Of a DNA stretch of 57,478 nucleotides, positions 50,826-57,478 are shown piece after piece. The translations under genes were made by a program, and so were the position numbers. The stretch is from an uncultured Verrucomicrobiota bacterium (GTDB lineage Bacteria > Verrucomicrobiota > Kiritimatiellia > CAIQIC01 > Lenti-01). Each line of letters begins with the position of its first letter. Position 1 is the stretch's first letter. The stretch is from NCBI GenBank assembly GCA_938003985.1, contig CALKWZ010000056.1:1-57478 (forward strand). Reading direction: 5' to 3'. The notes under the pieces are model-generated. The model searched no databases, was not told where the DNA came from, and saw only the letters and a program-made list of their open reading frames with translations.

Positions 50826-51448
50826 ACCCAACCCTGCCGACGGTCTTCATCGTGGACGACGAGCCGGCCGTGCTCAAAAGCCTTTCCCGGCTGATGCGAT
50901 CGGCCAGACTCGCCGCATCGACGTTCTCATCGCCGCAGGAATTCCTCGACCGGCACGACCCCCAAGTGCCCGGTTGCCTGATTCTGGACATGGCCATGCC
51001 GGGGCTGGACGGACTGCAACTGCAACAGGCCTTGATCGCCAAGGGCAGCGAGATCCCCATCATCTTCCTGACCGGCCGCGGCGATATCCCGATGAGCGTG
51101 CGCGCCATGAAGCGCGGCGCGGTTGACTTCCTGACCAAGCCGGTCGACGACGAGGATCTCCTCGAGGCGATCCGCGACGCCATCGAAAAAGATCGCGTCA
51201 ATCGCCCCGCCATCGCCGAACGCAACGCCATCCGGCAACGGCTGGCCACGCTTACGCCCCGCGAACGCGAAGTGCTGGAGCACGTCCTGACGGGGCAGTT
51301 GAACAAGCAGATTGCCGGCGACCTCGATATCGCCGAGAAAACCATCAAGGTTCATCGCGGCCGCGTGATGGAGAAAATGGGCGTCCGGTCGGTTGCCGAG
51401 TTGGTTCGCCTATGCCAAGTTGCGGGGATCAAGCCCGCGCCCCGTTAG
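50822..51448 (+). CDS. FixJ/NarL-type response regulator
   Basis: A 208-residue regulator. The receiver domain carries DD near residues 11-12 (VFIVDDEP), the phospho-acceptor Asp in LILDMAMPG and the Lys in FLTKPVDDEDL. The C-terminal LuxR-type helix-turn-helix is LTPREREVLEHVL...NKQIAGDLDIAEKTIKVHRG. Its start overlaps the kinase stop (ATGA), so the pair is a cognate two-component system. An identical palindrome just past its stop and again past the lipocalin gene is a candidate binding site. Confidence 0.93.
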   Translation: MNPTLPTVFIVDDEPAVLKSLSRLMRSARLAASTFSSPQEFLDRHDPQVPGCLILDMAMPGLDGLQLQQALIAKGSEIPIIFLTGRGDIPMSVRAMKRGAVDFLTKPVDDEDLLEAIRDAIEKDRVNRPAIAERNAIRQRLATLTPREREVLEHVLTGQLNKQIAGDLDIAEKTIKVHRGRVMEKMGVRSVAELVRLCQVAGIKPAPR

Positions 51449-51486
51449 ACCAAAGTCCAATTCTGCCGTTGGCGCATGGTTGCTAT
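51445..51486 (+). promoter_or_regulatory. Candidate response-regulator operator and promoter for the lipocalin gene
   Basis: TTAGACCAAAGTCCAA (51445-51460) is an imperfect palindrome (TT.GAC-CAAA-GTC.AA) that includes the preceding stop codon. A TGCTAT -10-like box lies 20 nt further on, so the palindrome would centre near -40. The -35 region itself is poor, as expected for an activated promoter. The same unit recurs at 52058. Confidence 0.55.
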
Positions 51487-51497
51487 CAGAGCTTCCC

Positions 51498-52061
51498 ATG
51501 ATCAGACAAACAGCCATTATCGTCTCTGCCATCGCGACCGCGGCGCTGGGCGCGGGAGTTGTCCTGCTGTCGGGCTGCACGGCCGCGCCCCAAGGAATCA
51601 AGCCGGTTGCGGGGTTCGACGTCCAGCGCTACATGGGAACGTGGCATGAAGTGGCGCGTTTGGATCATTCGTTCGAGCGCGGACTGACGCGGGTGACCGC
51701 GGAATACGCGCTCAACGACAACGGAACGGTGGCCGTGGCGAACCGGGGTTGGGACGAGCGCAGGCAACGCTGGAAAGAAGCCCGAGGCCGGGCGTTGTTT
51801 CGCGGAGACCCGTCCGTCGGCAGTTTGAAGGTTTCGTTTTTCGGTCCGTTCTACGGCGGGTATCACGTCATCGCCTTAGACCGGAACGGGTATTCATACA
51901 GCATGGTTTGTGGCCCGAGCCGGTCCTATCTGTGGATTCTTTCCCGTGAACCGGCGCTGGATGACGCGGCGCGGGCAAATTTGGTGCAGCAGGCCCGCGA
52001 TCTTGGGTTTGCGGCGGACGACCTGATCTGGGTGGGCCAAGCCGAATCCGCGTCGCGTTAG
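51498..52061 (+). CDS. blc: Outer-membrane lipocalin lipoprotein (Blc-like)
   Basis: A 187-residue bacterial lipocalin. A lipoprotein signal ends VVLLSGC, then the lipocalin signature GFDVQRYMGTWHEVARLDHS opens the barrel. KVSFFGPFYGGYHVIALD and SRSYLWILSREPALDD are later conserved strands. Such proteins hold lipids or protect the outer membrane. No ribosome site is clear. Its promoter palindrome matches that of the next gene, so it probably belongs to the same regulon. Confidence 0.93.
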   Translation: MIRQTAIIVSAIATAALGAGVVLLSGCTAAPQGIKPVAGFDVQRYMGTWHEVARLDHSFERGLTRVTAEYALNDNGTVAVANRGWDERRQRWKEARGRALFRGDPSVGSLKVSFFGPFYGGYHVIALDRNGYSYSMVCGPSRSYLWILSREPALDDAARANLVQQARDLGFAADDLIWVGQAESASR

Positions 52062-52100
52062 ACCAAAGTCCAATCCCCCTCCCCAAAGCCGCCTTGCTAC
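52058..52100 (+). promoter_or_regulatory. Candidate response-regulator operator and promoter for the receiver-only regulator
   Basis: The second copy of TTAGACCAAAGTCCAA (52058-52073), again overlapping the stop codon of the gene before it, with TGCTAC 21 nt beyond. The 16-mer ends exactly 37 nt before the start codon, as in the first copy. Confidence 0.55.
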
Positions 52101-52110
52101 GTTCGCGCCC

Positions 52111-52587
52111 GTGAGCAAGGAACATCCCTTGATTGCGGTTGTCGACGACGACGCATCCGTCTGCAAAGCGCTCTCGCGCCTTCTGCGTTCCTCCGGCCTG
52201 GACGCGACGGCGTATTCCTCGGGTCGCGCTTTCCTCGAGTGCGGCGCCGCCCGCAACCCGGATTGCCTCATCCTCGACGTCCAGATGCCCGGGATGAGCG
52301 GCACCGAACTGCGCGATCGGTTGAATGCGCGCCCGCGCCGCATCCCCGTGGTGTTCATCACCGCCCATGACGACGCGGCCGCGCGGGAGAAGGCGCTCGG
52401 CGGCGGAGCCGTCGCGCATTTGTACAAGCCCTTCAGCGACGCGGAATTGTTGGAAGCCGTCGCCGCGGCGTTGAAGAACGCTCCGGACGGCGCGGAAATG
52501 ATGGAAGATGGACAGCAACGGGATGAGGTCGGCTGTCGCCCGGAAAATCGTCGGAATCCAGTATGGCGGAATGGCGGCCAAGAGTGA
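52111..52587 (+). CDS. Receiver-only response regulator, FixJ-like receiver
   Basis: A 158-residue protein with a complete receiver domain (IAVVDDDASVCKALSRLL, LILDVQMPGMSG, HLYKPFSDAELL) and no output domain. The last 30 residues are a charged tail without a recognised fold. It starts at GTG. It may be a phosphate sink or adaptor for the upstream kinase, or a brake on the FixJ-type regulator. Confidence 0.88.
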   Translation: MSKEHPLIAVVDDDASVCKALSRLLRSSGLDATAYSSGRAFLECGAARNPDCLILDVQMPGMSGTELRDRLNARPRRIPVVFITAHDDAAAREKALGGGAVAHLYKPFSDAELLEAVAAALKNAPDGAEMMEDGQQRDEVGCRPENRRNPVWRNGGQE

Positions 52588-52604
52588 GCACAGGAGGAGA
52601 GATA

Positions 52605-54005
52605 ATGAAGCGGGTTGAATACATGGTGGCGGGTGTGATCGGATGGGCGATGCTGGTGCAGCCGTGCATCTCCGAGGACGCGATTCCGGCGGAGGAGGCG
52701 CGCGCCATCGCGAAGGAAGCCTACGTCTACGCCTATCCGATGGTGGACAACTACCGCATCGTGTACGCGTACTGCGTCGACGCGCAGAGCCCGGAGTTCA
52801 AGGCGCCGTGGAACCAGATCGGCAACACGGCGCGCGTGTTCACGCCGGAGGACAAGGTGGTGCAGACCCCCAACTCCGACACGCCCTACTCCATGGCCGG
52901 CCTGGATCTGCGGGCCGAACCGATCGTGCTGACCGTGCCGGCCCTCGAGAAGGACCGCTACTTCTCGGTGCAGCTGATCGACCTCTACACGCACAACTTC
53001 GCCTACATCGGCAGCCGCGCCACCGGCAACGACGGCGGCAGTTATCTCATCGCCGGCCCCGGCTGGCAGGGCGAGACGCCCGTCGGCATTAAGCAGGTCA
53101 TCCGCGCCGAGACGGAATTGCTGCTCGCGGTCTACCGCACGCAGCTCTTCAACCCCGCCGACCTCGACAACGTGAAGAAGATCCAGGCCGGCTACCGGGT
53201 ACAGCCGCTGTCGGCGTTCCTCGGCCAGCCCGCTCCCGCCGCGGCCCCGGCGATCGATTTCATCGCGCCGCTCACGCCCGAGGAGCAGAAATCGTCGCTG
53301 GAGGTTTTCAACATCCTGAACTTCGTGCTGCAGTTCTGCCCGACCGTGGAATCGGAAAAGGAGCTGATGGCGCGGTTCGCGAAGATTGGCGTGGGCGCCG
53401 GCAAGCCGTTCGATGCGGCCAAGCTGGATGCGGAGACGAAGGCGGCCATCGCGGCGGGCATGGCCGACGCGTGGCAGACCTACGCCGAGCTGAAGAAAGA
53501 GCTGGATGCGGGCAAGGTGTCCAGCGGCGACCTGTTCGGCACGCGGGAGCACCTGAAGAACAACTACCTCAACCGCATGGCCGGCGCGATCCTCGGCATC
53601 TACGGCAACACCAAGGCCGAGGCGATGTACCCGATCTACTCCACGGACGCCTCCGGCCAGCCGCTTAACGGCGCCAACCGCTACGCGCTGCGCTTCGCGC
53701 CGGGCCAGCTGCCGCCGGTCAACGCGTTCTGGTCGCTGACGATGTACCAGATGCCGGCGAGCCTCCTCGTGGCCAACCCGCTCAACCGCTACCTGATCAA
53801 CTCGCCGATGCTGCCGCAGCTGCAGCAGGACGCCGACGGCGGCCTGACGCTCTACTTCCAGAACGCGTCGCCCGGACCGGAGAAGGAATCCAACTGGCTG
53901 CCCGCGCCCGCCGGCCCCTTCATGGTGGCCCTGCGTTTGTACTGGCCCAAGGATGAAGCGCTGAGCGGATCCTGGAAGCAGCCGCCGCTGGAAGTCGTGA
54001 AATGA
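52605..54005 (+). CDS. DUF1254/DUF1214 secreted protein
   Basis: A 466-residue protein with a signal peptide (MKRVEYMVAGVIGWAMLVQP). The DUF1254 block is AYVYAYPMVDNYRIVYAY with QTPNSDTPYSMAGLDLRAEP, and the DUF1214 block includes ALRFAPGQLPPVNAFWSLTM and ASPGPEKESNWLPAP. Length and order are typical. The biochemical role is unknown. A perfect AGGAGGAGA ribosome site precedes the ATG. Its TGA overlaps the next ATG. Confidence 0.92.
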   Translation: MKRVEYMVAGVIGWAMLVQPCISEDAIPAEEARAIAKEAYVYAYPMVDNYRIVYAYCVDAQSPEFKAPWNQIGNTARVFTPEDKVVQTPNSDTPYSMAGLDLRAEPIVLTVPALEKDRYFSVQLIDLYTHNFAYIGSRATGNDGGSYLIAGPGWQGETPVGIKQVIRAETELLLAVYRTQLFNPADLDNVKKIQAGYRVQPLSAFLGQPAPAAAPAIDFIAPLTPEEQKSSLEVFNILNFVLQFCPTVESEKELMARFAKIGVGAGKPFDAAKLDAETKAAIAAGMADAWQTYAELKKELDAGKVSSGDLFGTREHLKNNYLNRMAGAILGIYGNTKAEAMYPIYSTDASGQPLNGANRYALRFAPGQLPPVNAFWSLTMYQMPASLLVANPLNRYLINSPMLPQLQQDADGGLTLYFQNASPGPEKESNWLPAPAGPFMVALRLYWPKDEALSGSWKQPPLEVVK

Positions 54006-54751
54006 AGGCGGCAAATCGCATGAAATGGAAGCGCGTGATGACGAATGTGGTTGCGGCGACGGTGCTGGCGTCGGCGCCGACCGCCCGGGCGGAGGAACCA
54101 GGCTGGCAGTTCAGGATCGCCCCGTATGCCTGGGGGCTGGGCATCAAGGGCGACGTCGGCGTGGGCGCGCTCGTCGCGCCCGTCGACGTCGAATTCCTGG
54201 ATGCCATCGAGGATCTGGACCTCGCGGGCATGCTTGCGGCGGAGGCCAACAACGGGACGTTCGGCGTCCTGTTGAACGGGATGTACATGAAGCTGGGGAG
54301 CCGTTCCGACACGCCCAGCGGCTCGCTGGACGTCGACGTCGAAGAATGGGTTTTCGAGGCCTGTGCGGTCTACCGCGTCGTGAAGTCCGCGAAAACCTCC
54401 GTCGATGCCGGCCTCGGCGCGCGAACGAAAGGGATCGAGATCACTCTCGATCCGGCCCGCGGGGAGGGTGACGTCGGGAAGTCCAAGCAATGGACCGATC
54501 CGATCCTCGTGGCGCGCGTCCGCCAGCAACTCACGGAGAAATGGTTCGGCATGGTGACGGGCGACGTCGGCGGCTTCGGCAGCGCTTCCGACCTGACGTG
54601 GAGCGTGACGGCGGCGACGGGCTATGCCTTCAACGACACGGTGGCCGCGCTGTTCGGCTACCGTTATCTGGACTGCGATTATGAAGACGGAGCGTTTACA
54701 TTCGACGCCGCGGAAAGCGGGTTGGCGCTCGGCCTGCAATTCCAGCTCTAG
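54002..54751 (+). CDS. Outer-membrane beta-barrel protein
   Basis: A 249-residue protein with a signal peptide ending PTARAEEPG and alternating strands such as FRIAPYAWGLGIKG, LLNGMYMKLGS and VAALFGYRYLDCDYE. It ends LALGLQFQL, a typical outer-membrane closing strand. It overlaps the DUF1254 gene by 4 nt, so the two are probably used together. Confidence 0.85.
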   Translation: MKAANRMKWKRVMTNVVAATVLASAPTARAEEPGWQFRIAPYAWGLGIKGDVGVGALVAPVDVEFLDAIEDLDLAGMLAAEANNGTFGVLLNGMYMKLGSRSDTPSGSLDVDVEEWVFEACAVYRVVKSAKTSVDAGLGARTKGIEITLDPARGEGDVGKSKQWTDPILVARVRQQLTEKWFGMVTGDVGGFGSASDLTWSVTAATGYAFNDTVAALFGYRYLDCDYEDGAFTFDAAESGLALGLQFQL

Positions 54752-54819
54752 ACCGGAAAGAACGATCGGCATGCGCGCGACGAACTACCGCGTCGAAGGC
54801 TATCGACGGACGGCGGCGG

Positions 54820-54840
54820 CGCGGAACCGGCTGTTCCGCG
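54820..54840 (+). terminator. Weak terminator-like hairpin
   Basis: CGCGGAAC-CGGCT-GTTCCGCG, an 8-bp stem 68 nt past the beta-barrel gene, followed by ATTATTCC rather than a T-run. The rest of this 187-nt gap leads to the second efflux operon and shows no gene. Confidence 0.4.
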
Positions 54841-54938
54841 ATTATTCCGTTGAGAGCGTTCCGGCCGGCGTGATAACCTGAAGACCAATGGATTCCACGT
54901 CGACTTTCGGGTAAATGTTCCCGCGGAAGGAAGGGCAT

Positions 54939-56372
54939 ATGAGACGGATGGATTTGCGGGCGCCCTTGCTGATTGTTGGCGCGGGGTTGCTGGCGCTGCT
55001 GGGCGGGGCTGGGTGCCTGTCCGTCGGGCCGGACTACCGGACGCCCGAGGTCGCGACGCCGGCGGCATGGCAGACGCCGGCGGGGGAATCGGCGGAAACC
55101 TTGGCGGCGTGGTGGACGGTATTCGGCGACCCGGCGCTGGAAGCGCTGGTGGCGGAAACCCGGGCGCGGAACAAGGACCTGGCGGCGGCCACGGCGCGGA
55201 TGGAGGCCTACGCGGCGGCGGTCGGGATGGCGCGGGCGGATTTCTTCCCGGCCGTGGGCGCGCAGGGCTTGGCGGGGAGCGACCGGCAGAGCGAGCGGGT
55301 GCACGTGCCGGAAGCCTACGAGGCGACGGACAATCCGGGGTGGCTCTATCAGGCCGGATTTTCGGCGACGTGGGAGCTGGATCTGTGGGGCCGGGTGCGC
55401 CGGAGCGTCGAGGCGGCGCGGGGACAACTGGAATCCTCGCAGGAGGATTTGCGCCACTTGCAGGTGATGCTGCAGGCGCAGGTCGCGGCGGAATACGTCG
55501 GGCTGCGCATGAACCAGCAGCGGCTGGCGTACGCGGAGGAAAATATCGAATTGCAGGAAGAGACGCTCCAGGTGGTGCGGGGACGCTTCGACGCGGGGCT
55601 GACCGGGGAGCTCGACGTGCGCCAGGCGGAAATGAACCTGGCGGCCACGACGGCGCAGGTGCCGGCGCTGGAATCCCAGATCGAGAAATCGCTGAACGCG
55701 CTGTGCGTCCTGACGGGCCAGCTGCCGGGCGCGCTGGATGCGTTGCGGGAGCCCGGGCCGGTGCCGGCGGCGACGGCGCTGCCGGGGCTGCTGCCGACGG
55801 AACTGCTGCGGCGGCGGCCGGACGTCCGTTCGGCGGAGCGCGCGCTCGCGGCGCAGACGGCCAAGATCGGCGTGGCGCAGGCGGATTACTTCCCGGCGCT
55901 GTCCCTGAACGGCACGTTCGCGCTGGCCGCGACGGACGGCGGGGAGCTGTTCACCTCGGCGGCGCAGGATTTCACCGTGGGGCCCTCGCTGACCTGGGCG
56001 ATCTTCAACGCCGGAAAGATCCGCAACCACGTGCGCGCGGAAGAAGCGTCGACGCGGGCGGCGCTGGCGGCCTACGAGCAGGCCGTGCTGGCGGCCTACC
56101 AGGAGTGCGAGACCGCCTTGGCCGCGTACGTGAACGAAACGAAGCGCCTGGCGTCCCTGCGCGCCGCGGCGGCGGCGGCGGAACAAAGCGTGGAGCTGGT
56201 GAACGAGCTCTACCGCAGCGGACTCGCGAATTTCCAGAACGTGCTGGACATGCAGCGGCAGCTGTCGTCCTACCAGGATGCCTTGGCCCAGTCGCGGGGG
56301 CAGTCGGCCGCGAATCTGGTGGCGGTCTACAAGGCGTTCGGCGGCGGCTGGGCGGCGGAAGCCGCGCGCTGA
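54939..56372 (+). CDS. NodT/OprM-type outer-membrane efflux lipoprotein
   Basis: A 477-residue TolC-superfamily lipoprotein. The signal ends LLGGAGC, followed by the family opening LSVGPDYRTPEVATPAAW. Later blocks are WELDLWGRVRRSVEAAR, LLRRRPDVRSAERAL and QADYFPALSLNGTF. An ATG eight codons upstream is possible; GGAAGGAAGGG fits the later one. First gene of a second tripartite pump operon. Confidence 0.93.
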   Translation: MRRMDLRAPLLIVGAGLLALLGGAGCLSVGPDYRTPEVATPAAWQTPAGESAETLAAWWTVFGDPALEALVAETRARNKDLAAATARMEAYAAAVGMARADFFPAVGAQGLAGSDRQSERVHVPEAYEATDNPGWLYQAGFSATWELDLWGRVRRSVEAARGQLESSQEDLRHLQVMLQAQVAAEYVGLRMNQQRLAYAEENIELQEETLQVVRGRFDAGLTGELDVRQAEMNLAATTAQVPALESQIEKSLNALCVLTGQLPGALDALREPGPVPAATALPGLLPTELLRRRPDVRSAERALAAQTAKIGVAQADYFPALSLNGTFALAATDGGELFTSAAQDFTVGPSLTWAIFNAGKIRNHVRAEEASTRAALAAYEQAVLAAYQECETALAAYVNETKRLASLRAAAAAAEQSVELVNELYRSGLANFQNVLDMQRQLSSYQDALAQSRGQSAANLVAVYKAFGGGWAAEAAR

Positions 56373-56424
56373 GCGGGCGCGCGGGTTGGGTTTTCGATCA
56401 GGCGGAACAAACGGGAGTGCGGGC

Positions 56425-57478
56425 ATGAAGCATATGATGAAGAATGCGGCGGGACGGATAATCGGCGGCGCGCTGCTGGCGGCGGGCGTGGCGGCGGTCT
56501 TTTTCTTCCAGGCGAAGCCGGAGGACGAACCGGCGGACACGACGGTCCGGCCGATCAAGAGCTGGGTCGTCGGCGCGGACGCTCCGCGGCCGATGCTGTA
56601 CTTTCCCGGCACGGTCGAAGCGGACGTCGAAGTGGATCTGTCCTTCGAAGTGGGCGGGCGCCTGGTCGAGTTCCCGGTGCGGCGCGGCACGGTGGTCGAA
56701 CAGGGCGCCGTCCTCGGGCGGCTGGATCCCCGCAATTACGAAAACCAGGTCAAAAACGCGGAAGCGGACCTGGAACGCGCGCAGAGCTCGCTCGGCCGCA
56801 TCGAGAAGGCGCTGAAGGTCAACGCGGTGTCGCAGGACGAATATTCGCAGGCCCGGGCCGCGGTCGCCAAGGCCGAGGCGCAACTGGCGATCCAGCGCAA
56901 GGCGCTGGACGACACGCGGCTGGAGGCGCGTTTCCGCGGCGTGGTGTCGGACGTCTTCGCGGACCAGTTCGATACCGTGTCGCCGGGACAGCCGGTGCTG
57001 AAGCTGCAGGACGTCGCGACGCTGACCATCGCGGTGTCGGTGCCGGAGGGCTACGTGCAGCTGGCCTCGCCGGAAAAGCTGGGTTCGGCCACGTTTTCGG
57101 TCCGGTTCGACTCGCTGCCGGAGCAGTCGTTCCCGGTCCGGCTGAAGGAATTCGTGACGACCGCCGATCCGGTGACGCAGACCTATCGCGCGACGTTCGC
57201 GCTGGACCGCCCGGCCGGCGTGTTTTTGCTGCCGGGCATGAGCGGGACCGTGGTGCTCGAAGGGGCCCAGCCAACGGCCGCGGCCGGGCCCCTGGCGGTG
57301 CCGTCCAATGCCGTTGGATTCGCGAGCGACGGCGCGGCGTTCGTCTGGGTCCTGGACGCCCAGGACGGCGGCGTCTACGCGGCGCGGCGGCAAACCGTCG
57401 CGCTGGGCAAGCGGCTGGGCGAGAGCGTCGAGGTGCTCGACGGCCTGGCGCCGGGCGCGCGCATCGCGGCGGCGGGCG
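56425..57478 (+). CDS. RND efflux periplasmic adaptor, 3' end cut off
   Basis: The visible 351 residues form a second HlyD/AcrA-type adaptor. An N-terminal anchor (IIGGALLAAGVAAVFFF) precedes VEVDLSFEVGGRLVEFPV and GTVVEQGAVLGRLDPRNY (lipoyl half), a helical hairpin, then RFRGVVSDVFADQFDTVSPG and the beta-barrel. GGGAG precedes the ATG. It follows the lipoprotein by 52 nt. The pump gene is expected beyond the window. It differs from the first adaptor, so the two pumps are separate systems. Confidence 0.9.
   Translation, partial: MKHMMKNAAGRIIGGALLAAGVAAVFFFQAKPEDEPADTTVRPIKSWVVGADAPRPMLYFPGTVEADVEVDLSFEVGGRLVEFPVRRGTVVEQGAVLGRLDPRNYENQVKNAEADLERAQSSLGRIEKALKVNAVSQDEYSQARAAVAKAEAQLAIQRKALDDTRLEARFRGVVSDVFADQFDTVSPGQPVLKLQDVATLTIAVSVPEGYVQLASPEKLGSATFSVRFDSLPEQSFPVRLKEFVTTADPVTQTYRATFALDRPAGVFLLPGMSGTVVLEGAQPTAAAGPLAVPSNAVGFASDGAAFVWVLDAQDGGVYAARRQTVALGKRLGESVEVLDGLAPGARIAAAG

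Noticed and set aside
51468..51486. Possible sigma-54 promoter before the lipocalin gene
   Set aside because: The GG and GC elements are separated by 9 rather than 10 nt, and the second copy of the unit lacks the GG element.

Overview
High-GC chromosomal DNA from a Gram-negative bacterium with an outer membrane. It has two TolC-type proteins, two RND adaptors, a lipocalin, lipoproteins and a small beta-barrel. The best taxonomic guess is the PVC superphylum (Verrucomicrobiota, Kiritimatiellota or Lentisphaerota). The reasons are a run of FTLIE-type pseudopilin genes, very large Thr/Asn-rich secreted proteins with lamin-tail, LamG-like and sugar-binding-like folds, and intergenic stutters of 7- and 9-nt units. 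This placement is inference, because no rRNA or marker phylogeny is available in the window.

Layout. 1-2.3 kb: a cysteine desulfidase (cut by the window edge) and a DUF134 regulator read left; a NifX-like protein and a C_GCAxxG_C_C protein read right from a divergent promoter. 2.3-10.3 kb: one leftward operon, ArsR regulator - TolC - adaptor - RND pump - PII-like protein - small membrane protein - peroxiredoxin - DUF2892 protein - thioredoxin, closed by a clear terminator. 10.4-12.3 kb: a lipoprotein and a membrane-anchored secreted protein of unknown function. 12.3-18.5 kb: glycerol kinase, TypA/BipA and glycogen phosphorylase. 18.7-21.8 kb: three cell-surface polysaccharide genes. 21.8-24.5 kb: a YejB/YejE-type ABC permease pair split by a repeat hairpin.

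24.7-31.7 kb: seven consecutive pseudopilin or GspK-like genes with no secretin, ATPase or platform protein in the window. 31.7-32.5 kb: a REP-associated tyrosine transposase between inverted REP doublets. 32.5-41.2 kb: three large secreted proteins. 41.3-46.3 kb: a GNAT enzyme, a lipid-linked glycosylation cluster (GT2, methyltransferase, membrane protein, methyltransferase) and a Tsr3/DTW-like enzyme. 46.4-47.7 kb: a sodium:alanine-type symporter. 47.8-52.6 kb: a hybrid-sensing histidine kinase, a FixJ/NarL-type response regulator, a lipocalin and a receiver-only regulator. 52.6-54.8 kb: a DUF1254/DUF1214 protein and a beta-barrel protein. 54.9 kb to the end: a second tripartite efflux operon, cut by the window edge.

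Most interesting signals: (1) at least eleven loci with 2-5 tandem heptamers or nonamers of four sequence classes, placed against start or stop codons, some forming long stem-loops and some read into protein ends; (2) an identical 16-bp imperfect palindrome exactly 37 nt upstream of both the lipocalin and the second response regulator, a candidate response-regulator operator; (3) an inverted pair of REP doublets around the transposase, plus a second unrelated REP pair; (4) a shrunken in-frame copy of the kinase GAF region fused ahead of the kinase; (5) two probably leaderless regulator promoters of the same design.
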